Source of the DNA: a virus | Reading direction: 5' to 3' (one strand) | Virus record (IMG/VR): IMGVR_UViG_3300035181_001613 | Location: 1-33,198 of that record | DNA: 33,198 nt | Part shown: positions 24,421 to 30,911 of the stretch, piece after piece | Layout: the number at the start of each line of letters is the position of its first letter | Numbering within the stretch: position 1 is the stretch's first letter | Made by a program: the position numbers and the translations under genes | Notes under the pieces: model-generated | Told to the model about the DNA's origin: nothing | Databases searched by the model: none | Seen by the model: only the letters and a program-made list of their open reading frames with translations

Positions 24421-24600
24421 ATTCCTTGTTTTCAAAGATTGCCTTCGCTTAAGCTACCAACACTCTTTTTTTATTAGTTCATTTTTTGCCATGTCGGCAA
24501 GGTTTGCACTGTTTAAAGATTATCTAAACAAGTTGCGAGCTGACGTTCGAGTTCGAGTTCCAGTTGTCGTAGTTCGCATCGTCGATACGACCGCCTGAAG
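24421..24600 (-). ncRNA. Template-repeat RNA with 3' spacer (DGR)
   Basis: This stretch between target gene 1 and the reverse transcriptase is non-coding and would be transcribed in the minus direction as the TR followed by a 109-base spacer. The spacer contains a hairpin TTGCC (24486-24490) / GGCAA (24496-24500) and an imperfect palindrome at 24511-24529 directly after the TR. In the BPP-1 element a spacer in this position is needed to prime and fold the template RNA. The exact RNA ends are not visible. Confidence 0.65.
24530..24600 (-). repeat. DGR template repeat (TR)
   Basis: In the minus direction the TR aligns without gaps to two variable repeats. In the frame used by the targets it would read GGRIDDANYDN then WNSNSNVSSQL, with five AAC codons, one TAC and several GAC codons. 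A TAG follows two codons later, and no start precedes it, so it is not a gene. In the 66-base core (24532-24597) there are 19 T on the plus strand (A in coding sense), and all differences from the VRs fall on them. Confidence 0.95.
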
Positions 24601-24644
24601 AACAACACACCCTCAGCCCAAACAATGCACAACCTTATTCCGGT

Positions 24645-25046
24645 TTAATTCAAGTGCCAGTCTTCGTGATATGCTTTGAACGTTTTATAAAAATGTTCGA
24701 GCTGTTCGATTGTCGGGAAGACAAGGAGCGAGCCGACGTCCGAGTCCGAGTCCCAGCAGTCGAAGTCCGCATCGACGAAACGACCGCCCGAAGGTTTGTC
24801 CTTAGTTCCTGCTATCCAAACTCGCAGAGCCCATTTGGGTTTACCATCCGTCCAATCCGGTTGCCACACTTTGCCGTTTTCATCTGTGTTTATGGCTCTT
24901 GCGCCTACAGCCAAAACAAAATCTGCTTTATCTCTTTTTTTGTACCATTCCGGTGAGCCTTCAAAACTTGGCAACTTATCGAAGTCAAGCCCACAACGTT
25001 CAAACGCTGTTTTTTCATCTGTTACTGTTTCCCAGTGATTTTTCAT
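24645..25046 (-). CDS. DGR target protein 1
   Basis: This 133-residue protein carries variable repeat 1 at residues 86-107 (GGRFVDADFDCW, then DSDSDVGSLL) and ends with a 26-residue helix-prone tail. Before the VR it has PDWTDGKPKWALRVWIAG, shared in outline with target protein 2. I see no signal peptide or membrane segment. DGR targets usually display variable residues on a rigid, often C-type-lectin-like, scaffold to bind diverse ligands. Small early-region targets with a VGSxL motif occur in Bacteroidota phages to my knowledge, but their ligands are not known to me. The gene lies 44 bases upstream of the TR. Confidence 0.85.
   Translation of the reverse strand: MKNHWETVTDEKTAFERCGLDFDKLPSFEGSPEWYKKRDKADFVLAVGARAINTDENGKVWQPDWTDGKPKWALRVWIAGTKDKPSGGRFVDADFDCWDSDSDVGSLLVFPTIEQLEHFYKTFKAYHEDWHLN
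24722..24793 (-). repeat. DGR variable repeat 1 (VR1)
   Basis: VR1 aligns to the TR with a constant offset of 193 bases. Over the core, 13 of 66 positions differ, all at plus-strand T of the TR (A in coding sense). Six TR T positions are unchanged. The amino-acid changes relative to the TR include Asn to Asp or Cys, Tyr to Phe and Asp to Val. Confidence 0.95.
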
Positions 25047-25067
25047 GTTTTTTGTTTTTTATGATTA

Positions 25068-25562
25068 TTAAATTTTTGCTATTACCCACCCTTCAAAAGC
25101 TTCAGGGAATTTTTTGAAAGCATCGCGTGCGTTCTCTTCGCTCAAAAACGTAAGGAGCGAGCCGACGTACGAGTGCGAGAGCCAGCGGACGCAGTCCGCA
25201 GCGCCGACACGACCGCCCGTCATGTCAAATAAAATATTCCATTTAGGCTCAGACGAGTTATCCCAGTCCGGCAACTTCCCTTCGTTGTATGCTTTTACCA
25301 CTAATGCAGTTAGCGCAAATTTTGCTGCGGCTTTAATTAATAGACTTGTGCCATTGTAATTAACAAAGTCAATTTCTGCCTGTGTGGGTTTGGTTAAATC
25401 AAAAATATCGTCAAGGCCATTGATTCGCTCTCTGATATTTATAGGCATTGCCATTTTTGGTTTAAACACATCAGGAAACAATGCTTCTAACATTTTTTTA
25501 CCCGATTGGTCTGCGGCTTGGTAGGCTTTTTCCGCATCTGCCTTTTTGATGTTTACATCCAT
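25068..25562 (-). CDS. DGR target protein 2
   Basis: This 164-residue protein is a longer paralogue of target protein 1. The N-terminal 60 residues are helical (KKADAEKAYQAADQSGKK). The middle has a hydrophobic helix (LIKAAAKFALTALVVKAY), then PDWDNSSEPKWNILFDM. Variable repeat 2 occupies residues 116-136 (GGRVGAADCVRW, then LSHSYVGSLL), followed by a 28-residue tail. The last 85 residues parallel those of target 1, showing gene duplication within the element. Target 1 starts 21 bases downstream, so the two are co-transcribed. No export signal is visible. Confidence 0.85.
   Translation of the reverse strand: MDVNIKKADAEKAYQAADQSGKKMLEALFPDVFKPKMAMPINIRERINGLDDIFDLTKPTQAEIDFVNYNGTSLLIKAAAKFALTALVVKAYNEGKLPDWDNSSEPKWNILFDMTGGRVGAADCVRWLSHSYVGSLLTFLSEENARDAFKKFPEAFEGWVIAKI
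25152..25219 (-). repeat. DGR variable repeat 2 (VR2)
   Basis: VR2 aligns to the TR with a constant offset of 622 bases. Over the core, 16 of 66 positions differ, all at plus-strand T of the TR. Only three TR T positions are unchanged. VR1 and VR2 differ from each other at ten positions, again all at TR adenines, which shows independent mutagenic events. Confidence 0.95.
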
Positions 25563-25601
25563 CTTGTGTTTTGGTTTTATGGTTATTATTAGTTACTGTT
25601 T

Positions 25602-25835
25602 TTATTCTTCAGGAAATAGAGATACTTGATTACTTGGTATTGTAGGTTCAGAAAGTATGTCGCCAATTCTTGCTGTGGACAACCAAAATTTTTTTGAAAG
25701 CATAGCCAAAATAGCCTCATGCCTGTATAGCACAATTTCTCGCTTATCATATATAATTGTTTTGGAAGCTAAATCTTTGTATTTGGCTTTAATGGCCTCA
25801 TTACGTTCATTTAACCTGCCCTTGTCTCTGCTCAT
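25602..25835 (-). CDS. Small HTH-like protein
   Basis: This 77-residue protein has a basic N-terminus (MSRDKGRLNERNEAIKAKYK) and a segment YRHEAILAMLSKKFWLSTAR followed by IGDIL. That segment fits a helix-turn-helix, with LSTARIGDIL as the recognition part. It ends in an acidic tail. It lies upstream of the DGR target genes and could bind DNA or regulate the middle genes, but no target site is apparent. Its ATG is one base from the previous gene's end. Confidence 0.6.
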   Translation of the reverse strand: MSRDKGRLNERNEAIKAKYKDLASKTIIYDKREIVLYRHEAILAMLSKKFWLSTARIGDILSEPTIPSNQVSLFPEE

Positions 25836-25836
25836 A

Positions 25837-26250
25837 TTATTGCTCCCAGCGTTTTTGATTTAGATAAGTTGTTGCGTATGGTTTTGCGATGGCGCCCATT
25901 TTTAGTTTTCTATCTAATACACTACTATAATCAAACGCTTTTATTTGGTCTTCTTTATTTAGCTTATTCCAAGCCTCCTCTGCTTTTTTACGTCCGCTAT
26001 CTTTGTAATTGTATTTATCCCAAAACATATCAAAGCTTATTTTACGGTCTAATTCTGTAACTTTTATTTTAAGCTCAGCCATGTCTTTTAAAAATTGCTC
26101 TCTTAATGGCGATATTGATACAGAATTACTTTTAGAAACAACTATATCATCTGCGTTCAATATTTCAAAATATATTAAAGCATCTTGGGCATTGAAAACA
26201 ACTTTAATCTCTCTACTAAAACGATTACTAAAAAACAGATACTCCTTCAT
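25837..26250 (-). CDS. Hypothetical protein, replication-accessory-like C-terminus
   Basis: This 137-residue protein has a beta-prone N-terminus (EYLFFSNRFSREIKVVF) and a C-terminal region FDMFWDKYNYKDSGRKKAEE followed by WNKL and KPYATTYLNQKRWEQ. This C-terminal pattern is common at the end of phage replication-initiator-like proteins. No initiator domain precedes it here. It overlaps the upstream gene by four bases. The role is unknown. Confidence 0.6.
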   Translation of the reverse strand: MKEYLFFSNRFSREIKVVFNAQDALIYFEILNADDIVVSKSNSVSISPLREQFLKDMAELKIKVTELDRKISFDMFWDKYNYKDSGRKKAEEAWNKLNKEDQIKAFDYSSVLDRKLKMGAIAKPYATTYLNQKRWEQ

Positions 26251-26552
26251 ACTATTGTTTTATGTATTTCAGCATTAATTTTACTTGTGGTGAGATTAAA
26301 TCTTATGAGCGACTGTTCATAAGCAGCCATAAAAGCAACTGCCTGAGATTGACTAAAAACAAGCGTGGTTGTTTTTTTTGGAAACATTAGTTTCGTTGCT
26401 ATTTTAATTTTTATCGGTTTAAGAACCGTAAGCATAAGCAACCAATTAGCTACTTTATAATCTGAGTATTGCTCAAACATTTTATCAAACTCGGTTGCAA
26501 GCAGCTGCACTTCATGCACTGGTAATTTAAAACTGTATTTATCCTTTAGCAT
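26247..26552 (-). CDS. Hypothetical early/middle protein
   Basis: This 101-residue, mostly helical protein contains VHEVQLLATEFDKMFEQYSD and LTTSKINAEIHKTIV. I see no motif, signal or membrane segment that identifies it. It overlaps both neighbours (14 bases upstream, four bases downstream), so it belongs to one translationally coupled cluster with the GemA-like protein. Confidence 0.55.
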   Translation of the reverse strand: MLKDKYSFKLPVHEVQLLATEFDKMFEQYSDYKVANWLLMLTVLKPIKIKIATKLMFPKKTTTLVFSQSQAVAFMAAYEQSLIRFNLTTSKINAEIHKTIV

Positions 26553-26961
26553 AATATGATTTTAATAGGTTTTCAAATTGAGTTACAAGCTTTGGAAGCT
26601 CTGCTTCTTTATAATCGTTAAGCTCTTCTTTATGCAAGTAGCCGAATTTTTTTAGCCAAAAATTTATCCTGTTCCAGTCAAGCTTTCCGGCAAGTGTCCA
26701 TTGCATCTCATAGCAAATGCTTAAAATCTTTTTACGCATTTTATCCTCTGCGGCATTAAATTGTTTTTGTGGTGATTTACCATCTGCCATTAATTGTAGC
26801 TTGCCAATTAGGTCTGTACACTCGTGTATTAGCATATCAGCACTTGACTTGCTTCTGCCTCCAGTACATTTAAACACCATCTCGGCTTTTGTTTCTGCAT
26901 CAATTTGAAGCTTGCCAATTAGCGCATGTAGCTTTATATTTTGGTCTTTAGTTCTATACAT
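26539..26961 (-). CDS. GemA/gp16-like protein (DUF1018-like)
   Basis: This 140-residue protein starts MYRTKDQNIKLHALIGKLQI, and later has RKKILSICYEMQWTLAGKLD and INFWLKKFGYLHKEELNDY. This order matches Mu GemA/gp16-like proteins: an N-terminal helical part, then a KIL-x-gW-x-GK-D helix, then a W-x-KK-L segment. Mu GemA affects host gene expression and DNA topology and is encoded in the middle region, as here. The match is by pattern, so the function is tentative. Confidence 0.65.
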   Translation of the reverse strand: MYRTKDQNIKLHALIGKLQIDAETKAEMVFKCTGGRSKSSADMLIHECTDLIGKLQLMADGKSPQKQFNAAEDKMRKKILSICYEMQWTLAGKLDWNRINFWLKKFGYLHKEELNDYKEAELPKLVTQFENLLKSYYAKG

Positions 26962-26962
26962 T

Positions 26963-27331
26963 TTAAATGATGTTTAAAAGGAGTTTAATTTTTATCCAAA
27001 AGCTTAATTTCACTTCGTTCATGGTTTCAATTTCATAAACCGGTATTTGAAGGAATAAGGCAATAAATATTTCTCTAATTGCTCCACGGCTTTTGTTCCA
27101 ATCATCCAAAACAAACACGGCATCACACCAAATAAGAGCAGCTATACAAGCTTTCATATAAGCAACCCAACTTTTATTGTGTTCATCATCTAATTTGTGA
27201 GGGTTAACCGGAATAAGCCCTTTTTTAATTATTAGTGCTTCGGCGGCTAAAAATTTTGGTCTATTACAATCAGGTAATCCTGTTATTTTACCTGATATGT
27301 AAACTTTGTCTCTATGTGTTTTGTTTTCCAT
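26963..27331 (-). CDS. DUF4406-like (nucleoside deoxyribosyltransferase-like) protein
   Basis: I chose the ATG at 27331, giving 122 residues; an in-frame upstream extension would run into structured non-coding DNA. The protein contains KVYISGKITGLPDCN, then LIPVNPHKLDDEH, then MKACIAALIWCDAVFVLDDW, then SRGAIREIFIAL. This is the DUF4406 / nucleoside 2-deoxyribosyltransferase-like pattern: a YISG start, an aromatic or Pro-rich loop, a DxVF-x-L-DW strand and an S-G-x-x-E active segment with Glu in REIF. It may act on nucleotides during phage growth. The substrate is unknown. Confidence 0.75.
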   Translation of the reverse strand: MENKTHRDKVYISGKITGLPDCNRPKFLAAEALIIKKGLIPVNPHKLDDEHNKSWVAYMKACIAALIWCDAVFVLDDWNKSRGAIREIFIALFLQIPVYEIETMNEVKLSFWIKIKLLLNII

Positions 27332-27446
27332 CCGTTTATTTTTTTTATTTGTTTGAACCCGCCGAAGGTTGTGAGCCTTCGCATATCGCATCTCAAAGCG
27401 TTAGTGCTATACAGCATCGGGTTGGCAGAAAGCAGCAACTGCCAGT
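27332..27446 (-). other. Structured non-coding intergenic region
   Basis: This gap between the DUF3164-like and DUF4406-like genes can fold strongly in the minus direction. TGGCAG pairs with CTGCCA (27439-27444 with 27423-27428). AACCCG and CGGGTT (27418-27423 with 27356-27361) can close a larger domain. Inside it CGAAGG and CCTTCG (27376-27381 with 27363-27368) enclose a seven-base loop. The inner hairpin and following GGGTTCAAA look like part of a tRNA, but a full cloverleaf is absent. It may be a regulatory leader, a processing site or a tRNA-derived remnant. Confidence 0.45.
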
Positions 27447-28073
27447 TTATATGCTACTAAAGTTTAAATCAATGTTTTTGTATTTGCCGTCTTCGTCTTT
27501 AGTCCATACACGGTAGTATGTTTTGCTGTCCGGGCGGCGTATGCTCTCTTCAATTAAGTTTAAAGCCTCCTGAAACAAAACATTCTTAATTTTAGTGCGA
27601 TGCTTTAACAAGCTCAATACTTTTTTAGCATCTAATGCTCCTTTAGAATTAGAGAAAGCTGTATCAACAAGCTCTTTTACAAATTCATCAGATGCGGTTA
27701 AGTTTTTAGACATGAACTCGTCTAATTTCTCTTTACATAACTTGATTTTTATTTCATCAAATTCAATACGGTCGTTAATACTTACTTCTACTTTAATACT
27801 TCTATCTAAGTTGTACCAAGTGAAATTTCCTTTACGCTCACGCTCTTCAGCGTTGGCATCTTTTATTGATTTATCAAATACACTTTGAGAAACTTCTTTA
27901 ACGTATGTTTTAAAATCAATAATTGATTGCTGTATAGCAAGTGCTTGCTGCATCACTTTAAATGCATTCTTTTCTTTAAAGCGTTCCGTTGCTGTAATTC
28001 TGCTAAATGGGATTGATACACCTGATTCATCTTTCCAAAATGCGTCTGTCTTTTTTTGTTCTGTGATATTCAT
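27447..28073 (-). CDS. DUF3164-like protein
   Basis: This 208-residue protein begins with a DAFWKDESGVSIPFSRI segment and has helical stretches followed by GNFTWYNLDRSIKVEVSIND, the signature I associate with DUF3164 proteins of Mu-like phages. The family is found in the early/middle region next to transposase and GemA-like genes, as here. Its biochemical role is not established. The protein is soluble and complete. The end of the gene adjoins the structured intergenic region. Confidence 0.75.
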   Translation of the reverse strand: MNITEQKKTDAFWKDESGVSIPFSRITATERFKEKNAFKVMQQALAIQQSIIDFKTYVKEVSQSVFDKSIKDANAEERERKGNFTWYNLDRSIKVEVSINDRIEFDEIKIKLCKEKLDEFMSKNLTASDEFVKELVDTAFSNSKGALDAKKVLSLLKHRTKIKNVLFQEALNLIEESIRRPDSKTYYRVWTKDEDGKYKNIDLNFSSI

Positions 28074-28083
28074 GGGTTTTATT

Positions 28084-28344
28084 TTAATTGTTTAGTTTAG
28101 GTGTATGACTATTTTTAGTTAAATCAACTGTGTACTGGTCTATTACTCCGTAGCCAAGCATTGGCTCTCCGGCTTTAATGTTTTTTATTTTGTAACGGAT
28201 GGTGCTTAGCTTAACACTCAATGCGTTTTTGTCCTGTATGATTTTATGGCGTTCCGGATTGTTGTAATTTTTTACAAGCCACTCGGCATGGAAATTCATT
28301 TTATCTGAAATTTCTTTTTCTTGTTGTAATAATTGGCTAAGCAT
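28084..28344 (-). CDS. Small hypothetical helical protein
   Basis: This 86-residue protein begins with a charged helix (LSQLLQQEKEISDKMNFHAE) and contains YNNPERHKIIQDKNALSVKL. I do not recognise the family. It overlaps the DnaA-like gene by eight bases and precedes the DUF3164-like gene, so it is part of the early operon. Confidence 0.55.
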   Translation of the reverse strand: MLSQLLQQEKEISDKMNFHAEWLVKNYNNPERHKIIQDKNALSVKLSTIRYKIKNIKAGEPMLGYGVIDQYTVDLTKNSHTPKLNN

Positions 28345-28732
28345 AGTGAGATATTATTTTATTGTGTAGTGCTGTAAACATTGGTTGTTTAGAATCCAAC
28401 AAGTCCTCGGCTTTGCGTCTTGAGTGGATAACCGTAGCGTGGTCTTTATTAATAAAAGTACCTAAGATGCCAAGACTTGCTTTTGTTTTAAGCGTGTTAA
28501 TTGCTATATGAACAAATAATTGTCGAGCAAACACATCTGCTGTTATTCGACTACAAGACTCAAATTGTTTTAATGTTATACCTACTTCAACACATACAAG
28601 TGCTTTCAGTTCAAACAACCCGGCATCGTTTGCCTTATTGCGCTCAACACATTGTGCGCATACGTGTTTTTCTCCTGCAATTTCTTTCCTTACTAATTCG
28701 GCTATATCTACAGCCAGTTTATTTATATTCAT
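28337..28732 (-). CDS. DnaA domain IV-like DNA-binding protein
   Basis: This 131-residue protein has a CAQC pair near residues 24-27 in its N-terminal half. Its C-terminal half matches the origin-binding domain of DnaA: SRITADVFARQLFVHIAI, then LGILGTFINKDHATVIHSRR. In DnaA the D-H-A-T-V-x-H-x motif contacts the DnaA box. The AAA+ domain is absent. The protein may bind DnaA-box-like DNA in host or phage and so influence replication or transcription. It lies after the RecA-like ATPase gene and the small gene downstream of it. The match is by motif. Confidence 0.75.
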   Translation of the reverse strand: MNINKLAVDIAELVRKEIAGEKHVCAQCVERNKANDAGLFELKALVCVEVGITLKQFESCSRITADVFARQLFVHIAINTLKTKASLGILGTFINKDHATVIHSRRKAEDLLDSKQPMFTALHNKIISHYA

Positions 28733-29132
28733 GTATTGCTATGTTTATGGTTTCGCGCTCTTTTTTTATTTCTTGGGTTAACAGTTTCTTTATTTCGTTT
28801 CTAACCCATACGTTGGGTTGTATTTTGAGTTTAGTTGGCTCGTGGTACTCGATATATATCTCAACAGCTGCCGTTCTTACATTGCCATTTAAAGGCAATT
28901 CTAAAGCTTCAATGGGGGCATATTTTAGATAAGACGTATCTCTAATCTCCCATTGGTTTTTCCACCAGTTCCAAAACATGGCAGATTTGGAGGTTGCATC
29001 TATTATGGCTACATCATTCATAAAATAAAAGTGCATCCATTGATATCCGGCATCAAGTATTATGTTGCCGTATTGCAATTCTGTAAAGCCAAATGCTTTG
29101 CAAATAATTGATGTATGTTTGTTTTTACTCAT
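28719..29132 (-). CDS. Hypothetical early protein
   Basis: This protein starts best at the ATG at 29132 (137 residues, MSKNKHTSIICKAFGF), just after the ATPase gene; a GTG at 29171 would overlap it. It contains YQWMHFYFMNDVAIID and SAMFWNWWKNQWEIRDTSYL, an unusually Trp- and aromatic-rich stretch. The C-terminus is a charged helix. The family is not recognised. It overlaps the DnaA-like gene by 14 bases. Confidence 0.55.
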   Translation of the reverse strand: MSKNKHTSIICKAFGFTELQYGNIILDAGYQWMHFYFMNDVAIIDATSKSAMFWNWWKNQWEIRDTSYLKYAPIEALELPLNGNVRTAAVEIYIEYHEPTKLKIQPNVWVRNEIKKLLTQEIKKERETINIAIHEYK

Positions 29133-29136
29133 TTGC

Positions 29137-29760
29137 TTATAGTATATCTGCACCATGATATTTATCTGCACCTTTAGCCCAAATCACAAACGGTTTGCCG
29201 TCCTCAACATATCTCGACGCAGTAAATGCTTTATAACCTTGAACAAATATTTTTACAAAGGCATCATAGCGTATATCAGAGGCTATTTTGCCTTTAGGCT
29301 CTTTGCCCTCCGCATGGCTAATAATGATGAACAGCGTTTTTTTAAACTCTGCACGCATTTTTTTGTACTCTGCGTAATTCATTCCGCTGTACTGGATACT
29401 ATCTATTATTACAATCTGCGGGGCTTTATGTTTTCTAAGTCTTTCAAACATCTCGGGCATTTGTTCATTGTCTAAAAAAATTATCTTCTTTTTTACTTCT
29501 TGCATTTTTACTCTTTGCGAAGTGAGAGCCATACTATGACTGTCCCCTTCCTCCATACTGTTATAGCATACTCTGCCAAATCGGGTTAAATATTTTGCCA
29601 ACATCATTACAAAAGTTGTTTTACCGCTTCCACTTTGTCCCCATACAATCCAGGTTCCGAATAGTTCCGGCCTGCCGATGTTTTGTAAAAACTCTCCATC
29701 AAAATCAAGAAGCTTTCTTTTTTTATTTTGTAATTCAGTTACTGATATTGCCCTTGCCAT
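29137..29760 (-). CDS. RecA/AAA-like ATPase
   Basis: This 207-residue protein has a Walker A (GQSGSGKTTFVMMLAKYL), an Glu-rich segment after the next strand (NSMEEGDSHSM), a Walker B (QIVIIDSIQYSG), and a later strand with FIIISHAEGKEPKG. This is the P-loop ATPase pattern of the RecA/DnaB-like group. It directly follows the MuB-like gene. It may assist transposition or recombination. No helicase or exonuclease domain is attached. Confidence 0.75.
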   Translation of the reverse strand: MARAISVTELQNKKRKLLDFDGEFLQNIGRPELFGTWIVWGQSGSGKTTFVMMLAKYLTRFGRVCYNSMEEGDSHSMALTSQRVKMQEVKKKIIFLDNEQMPEMFERLRKHKAPQIVIIDSIQYSGMNYAEYKKMRAEFKKTLFIIISHAEGKEPKGKIASDIRYDAFVKIFVQGYKAFTASRYVEDGKPFVIWAKGADKYHGADIL

Positions 29761-29765
29761 ATATA

Positions 29766-30635
29766 TTATGCTGCCACTTTGCTTATCTCGGTGTAAATAC
29801 GGCGAAGAGAGCCGTCGGTTTTTAATAACATTTTTTGTGCATCTGTTCCGGCAGGTGCGTTTGCTTTTATAATTAAAGCAGCTTGTTGTTTGGTAAATCT
29901 TTCAGCCTCTTCTTTAGCTTCAGGTGTTACACGTTGGTAACGTTTACCGTATCGGCTAAACAACTCGGTATAACCAACCTTTTTATTATCAATTGCCCTG
30001 CGTATTTTTTCTTTTAATCCATCAGCACCCATCATATACCAACCGCATGCGCGCTCGGTTGCATTCCATAAAGCTTTAAGCTCTAAAAACGCATCATATT
30101 TTAAATCACCCGCCTCATCCAAAATGATTAATGGGTTATCAAGTGTTCTCACATAGTAAACCAAGTCTGCATACACATCATTATACTTTCCTGTATGCCC
30201 TACACCAAACTCTTTTGCTATAAGCCTAACTAACTGCTGTTTTGTTTTTACTTGGCTGCAATCAATGTATATGGCGTTTTTATTGCGCTTTACATATTCG
30301 CGAGCGGTATAGGTTTTACCAATATCAGCCGCATCGCAAATAATGCCGCTAATGCCGTCTTGCTGACATTTATTAAGATGCGCCGTGATAATTTGAAACA
30401 CAGGCGTTTCAGCTGTCTTCCAATCAGCACTACCTTTTAAGTTAAGTTCTAACTGGCGGGCAATGCTTATCCATTTGTCGTTAGATAATACTTTTTCAAA
30501 GTCGCCTTTAATAATGCGGCTGTATTGTGCTGCGTTAATGCCAAGGCTTGTAGCAAATTTTGCGTCGCTACCCGAGAAGTTAGCGCGTTTAACGGCTAAG
30601 GCTTCTAAAATTTTTGAGATTTGTTTTGCTTCCAT
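29766..30635 (-). CDS. MuB-like transposition ATPase
   Basis: This 289-residue protein starts with an HTH-like region (ATSLGINAAQYSRIIKGDFE), then an AAA+ ATPase core with Walker A (ICDAADIGKTYTAREYV) and Walker B (PLIILDEAGDL). The C-terminal region (ERFTKQQAALIIKANAP onward, with DGSLRRIYTEI) resembles MuB. MuB binds target DNA, stimulates the transposase and directs integration away from phage DNA. It lies after two small genes downstream of the transposase, the standard A-B order. The N-terminal HTH is typical for this group. Confidence 0.88.
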   Translation of the reverse strand: MEAKQISKILEALAVKRANFSGSDAKFATSLGINAAQYSRIIKGDFEKVLSNDKWISIARQLELNLKGSADWKTAETPVFQIITAHLNKCQQDGISGIICDAADIGKTYTAREYVKRNKNAIYIDCSQVKTKQQLVRLIAKEFGVGHTGKYNDVYADLVYYVRTLDNPLIILDEAGDLKYDAFLELKALWNATERACGWYMMGADGLKEKIRRAIDNKKVGYTELFSRYGKRYQRVTPEAKEEAERFTKQQAALIIKANAPAGTDAQKMLLKTDGSLRRIYTEISKVAA

Positions 30636-30654
30636 GTTGCTGCTTTTTTTTGGT

Positions 30655-30909
30655 TTATTTATTTTGAGATTTTAATTCGGTTAATTCTGCTTCAAGCACT
30701 TCGTTGTGTTCAACTATTTGATCGTTTATTTTTGATAGTTCGGCAATACGTTTTTCGTATGCCTGTTTTGCTACATGAGCACCCATTACAAAACCATTAA
30801 TTTTTGCGGGTTTGTTTGTGCTTTTTTTATAAAATTTATGTGCATACTCTAACATTACTTGCTCGTATGTTTTTTCGGGTGCTTTTGGTATGTTTGGGTT
30901 TGGGCTCAT
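30655..30909 (-). CDS. Small hypothetical helical protein
   Basis: This 84-residue protein has a Pro-rich start (MSPNPNIPKAPEKTYEQVM) and a charged C-terminal helix (RIAELSKINDQIVEHNEVLE) likely to form a coiled coil. Its position between transposase and MuB-like genes is common for small unnamed proteins in Mu-like phages. No function can be given. Confidence 0.55.
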   Translation of the reverse strand: MSPNPNIPKAPEKTYEQVMLEYAHKFYKKSTNKPAKINGFVMGAHVAKQAYEKRIAELSKINDQIVEHNEVLEAELTELKSQNK

Positions 30910-30911
30910 AT

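Noticed and set aside
27356-27445. Possible tRNA gene on the minus strand (anticodon-like loop CTCACAA, then GGGTTCAAA)
   Set aside because: The T stem has no pairing partner, there is no D arm at the right distance and no acceptor stem, so it is not a functional tRNA. I kept it only as a structured element.
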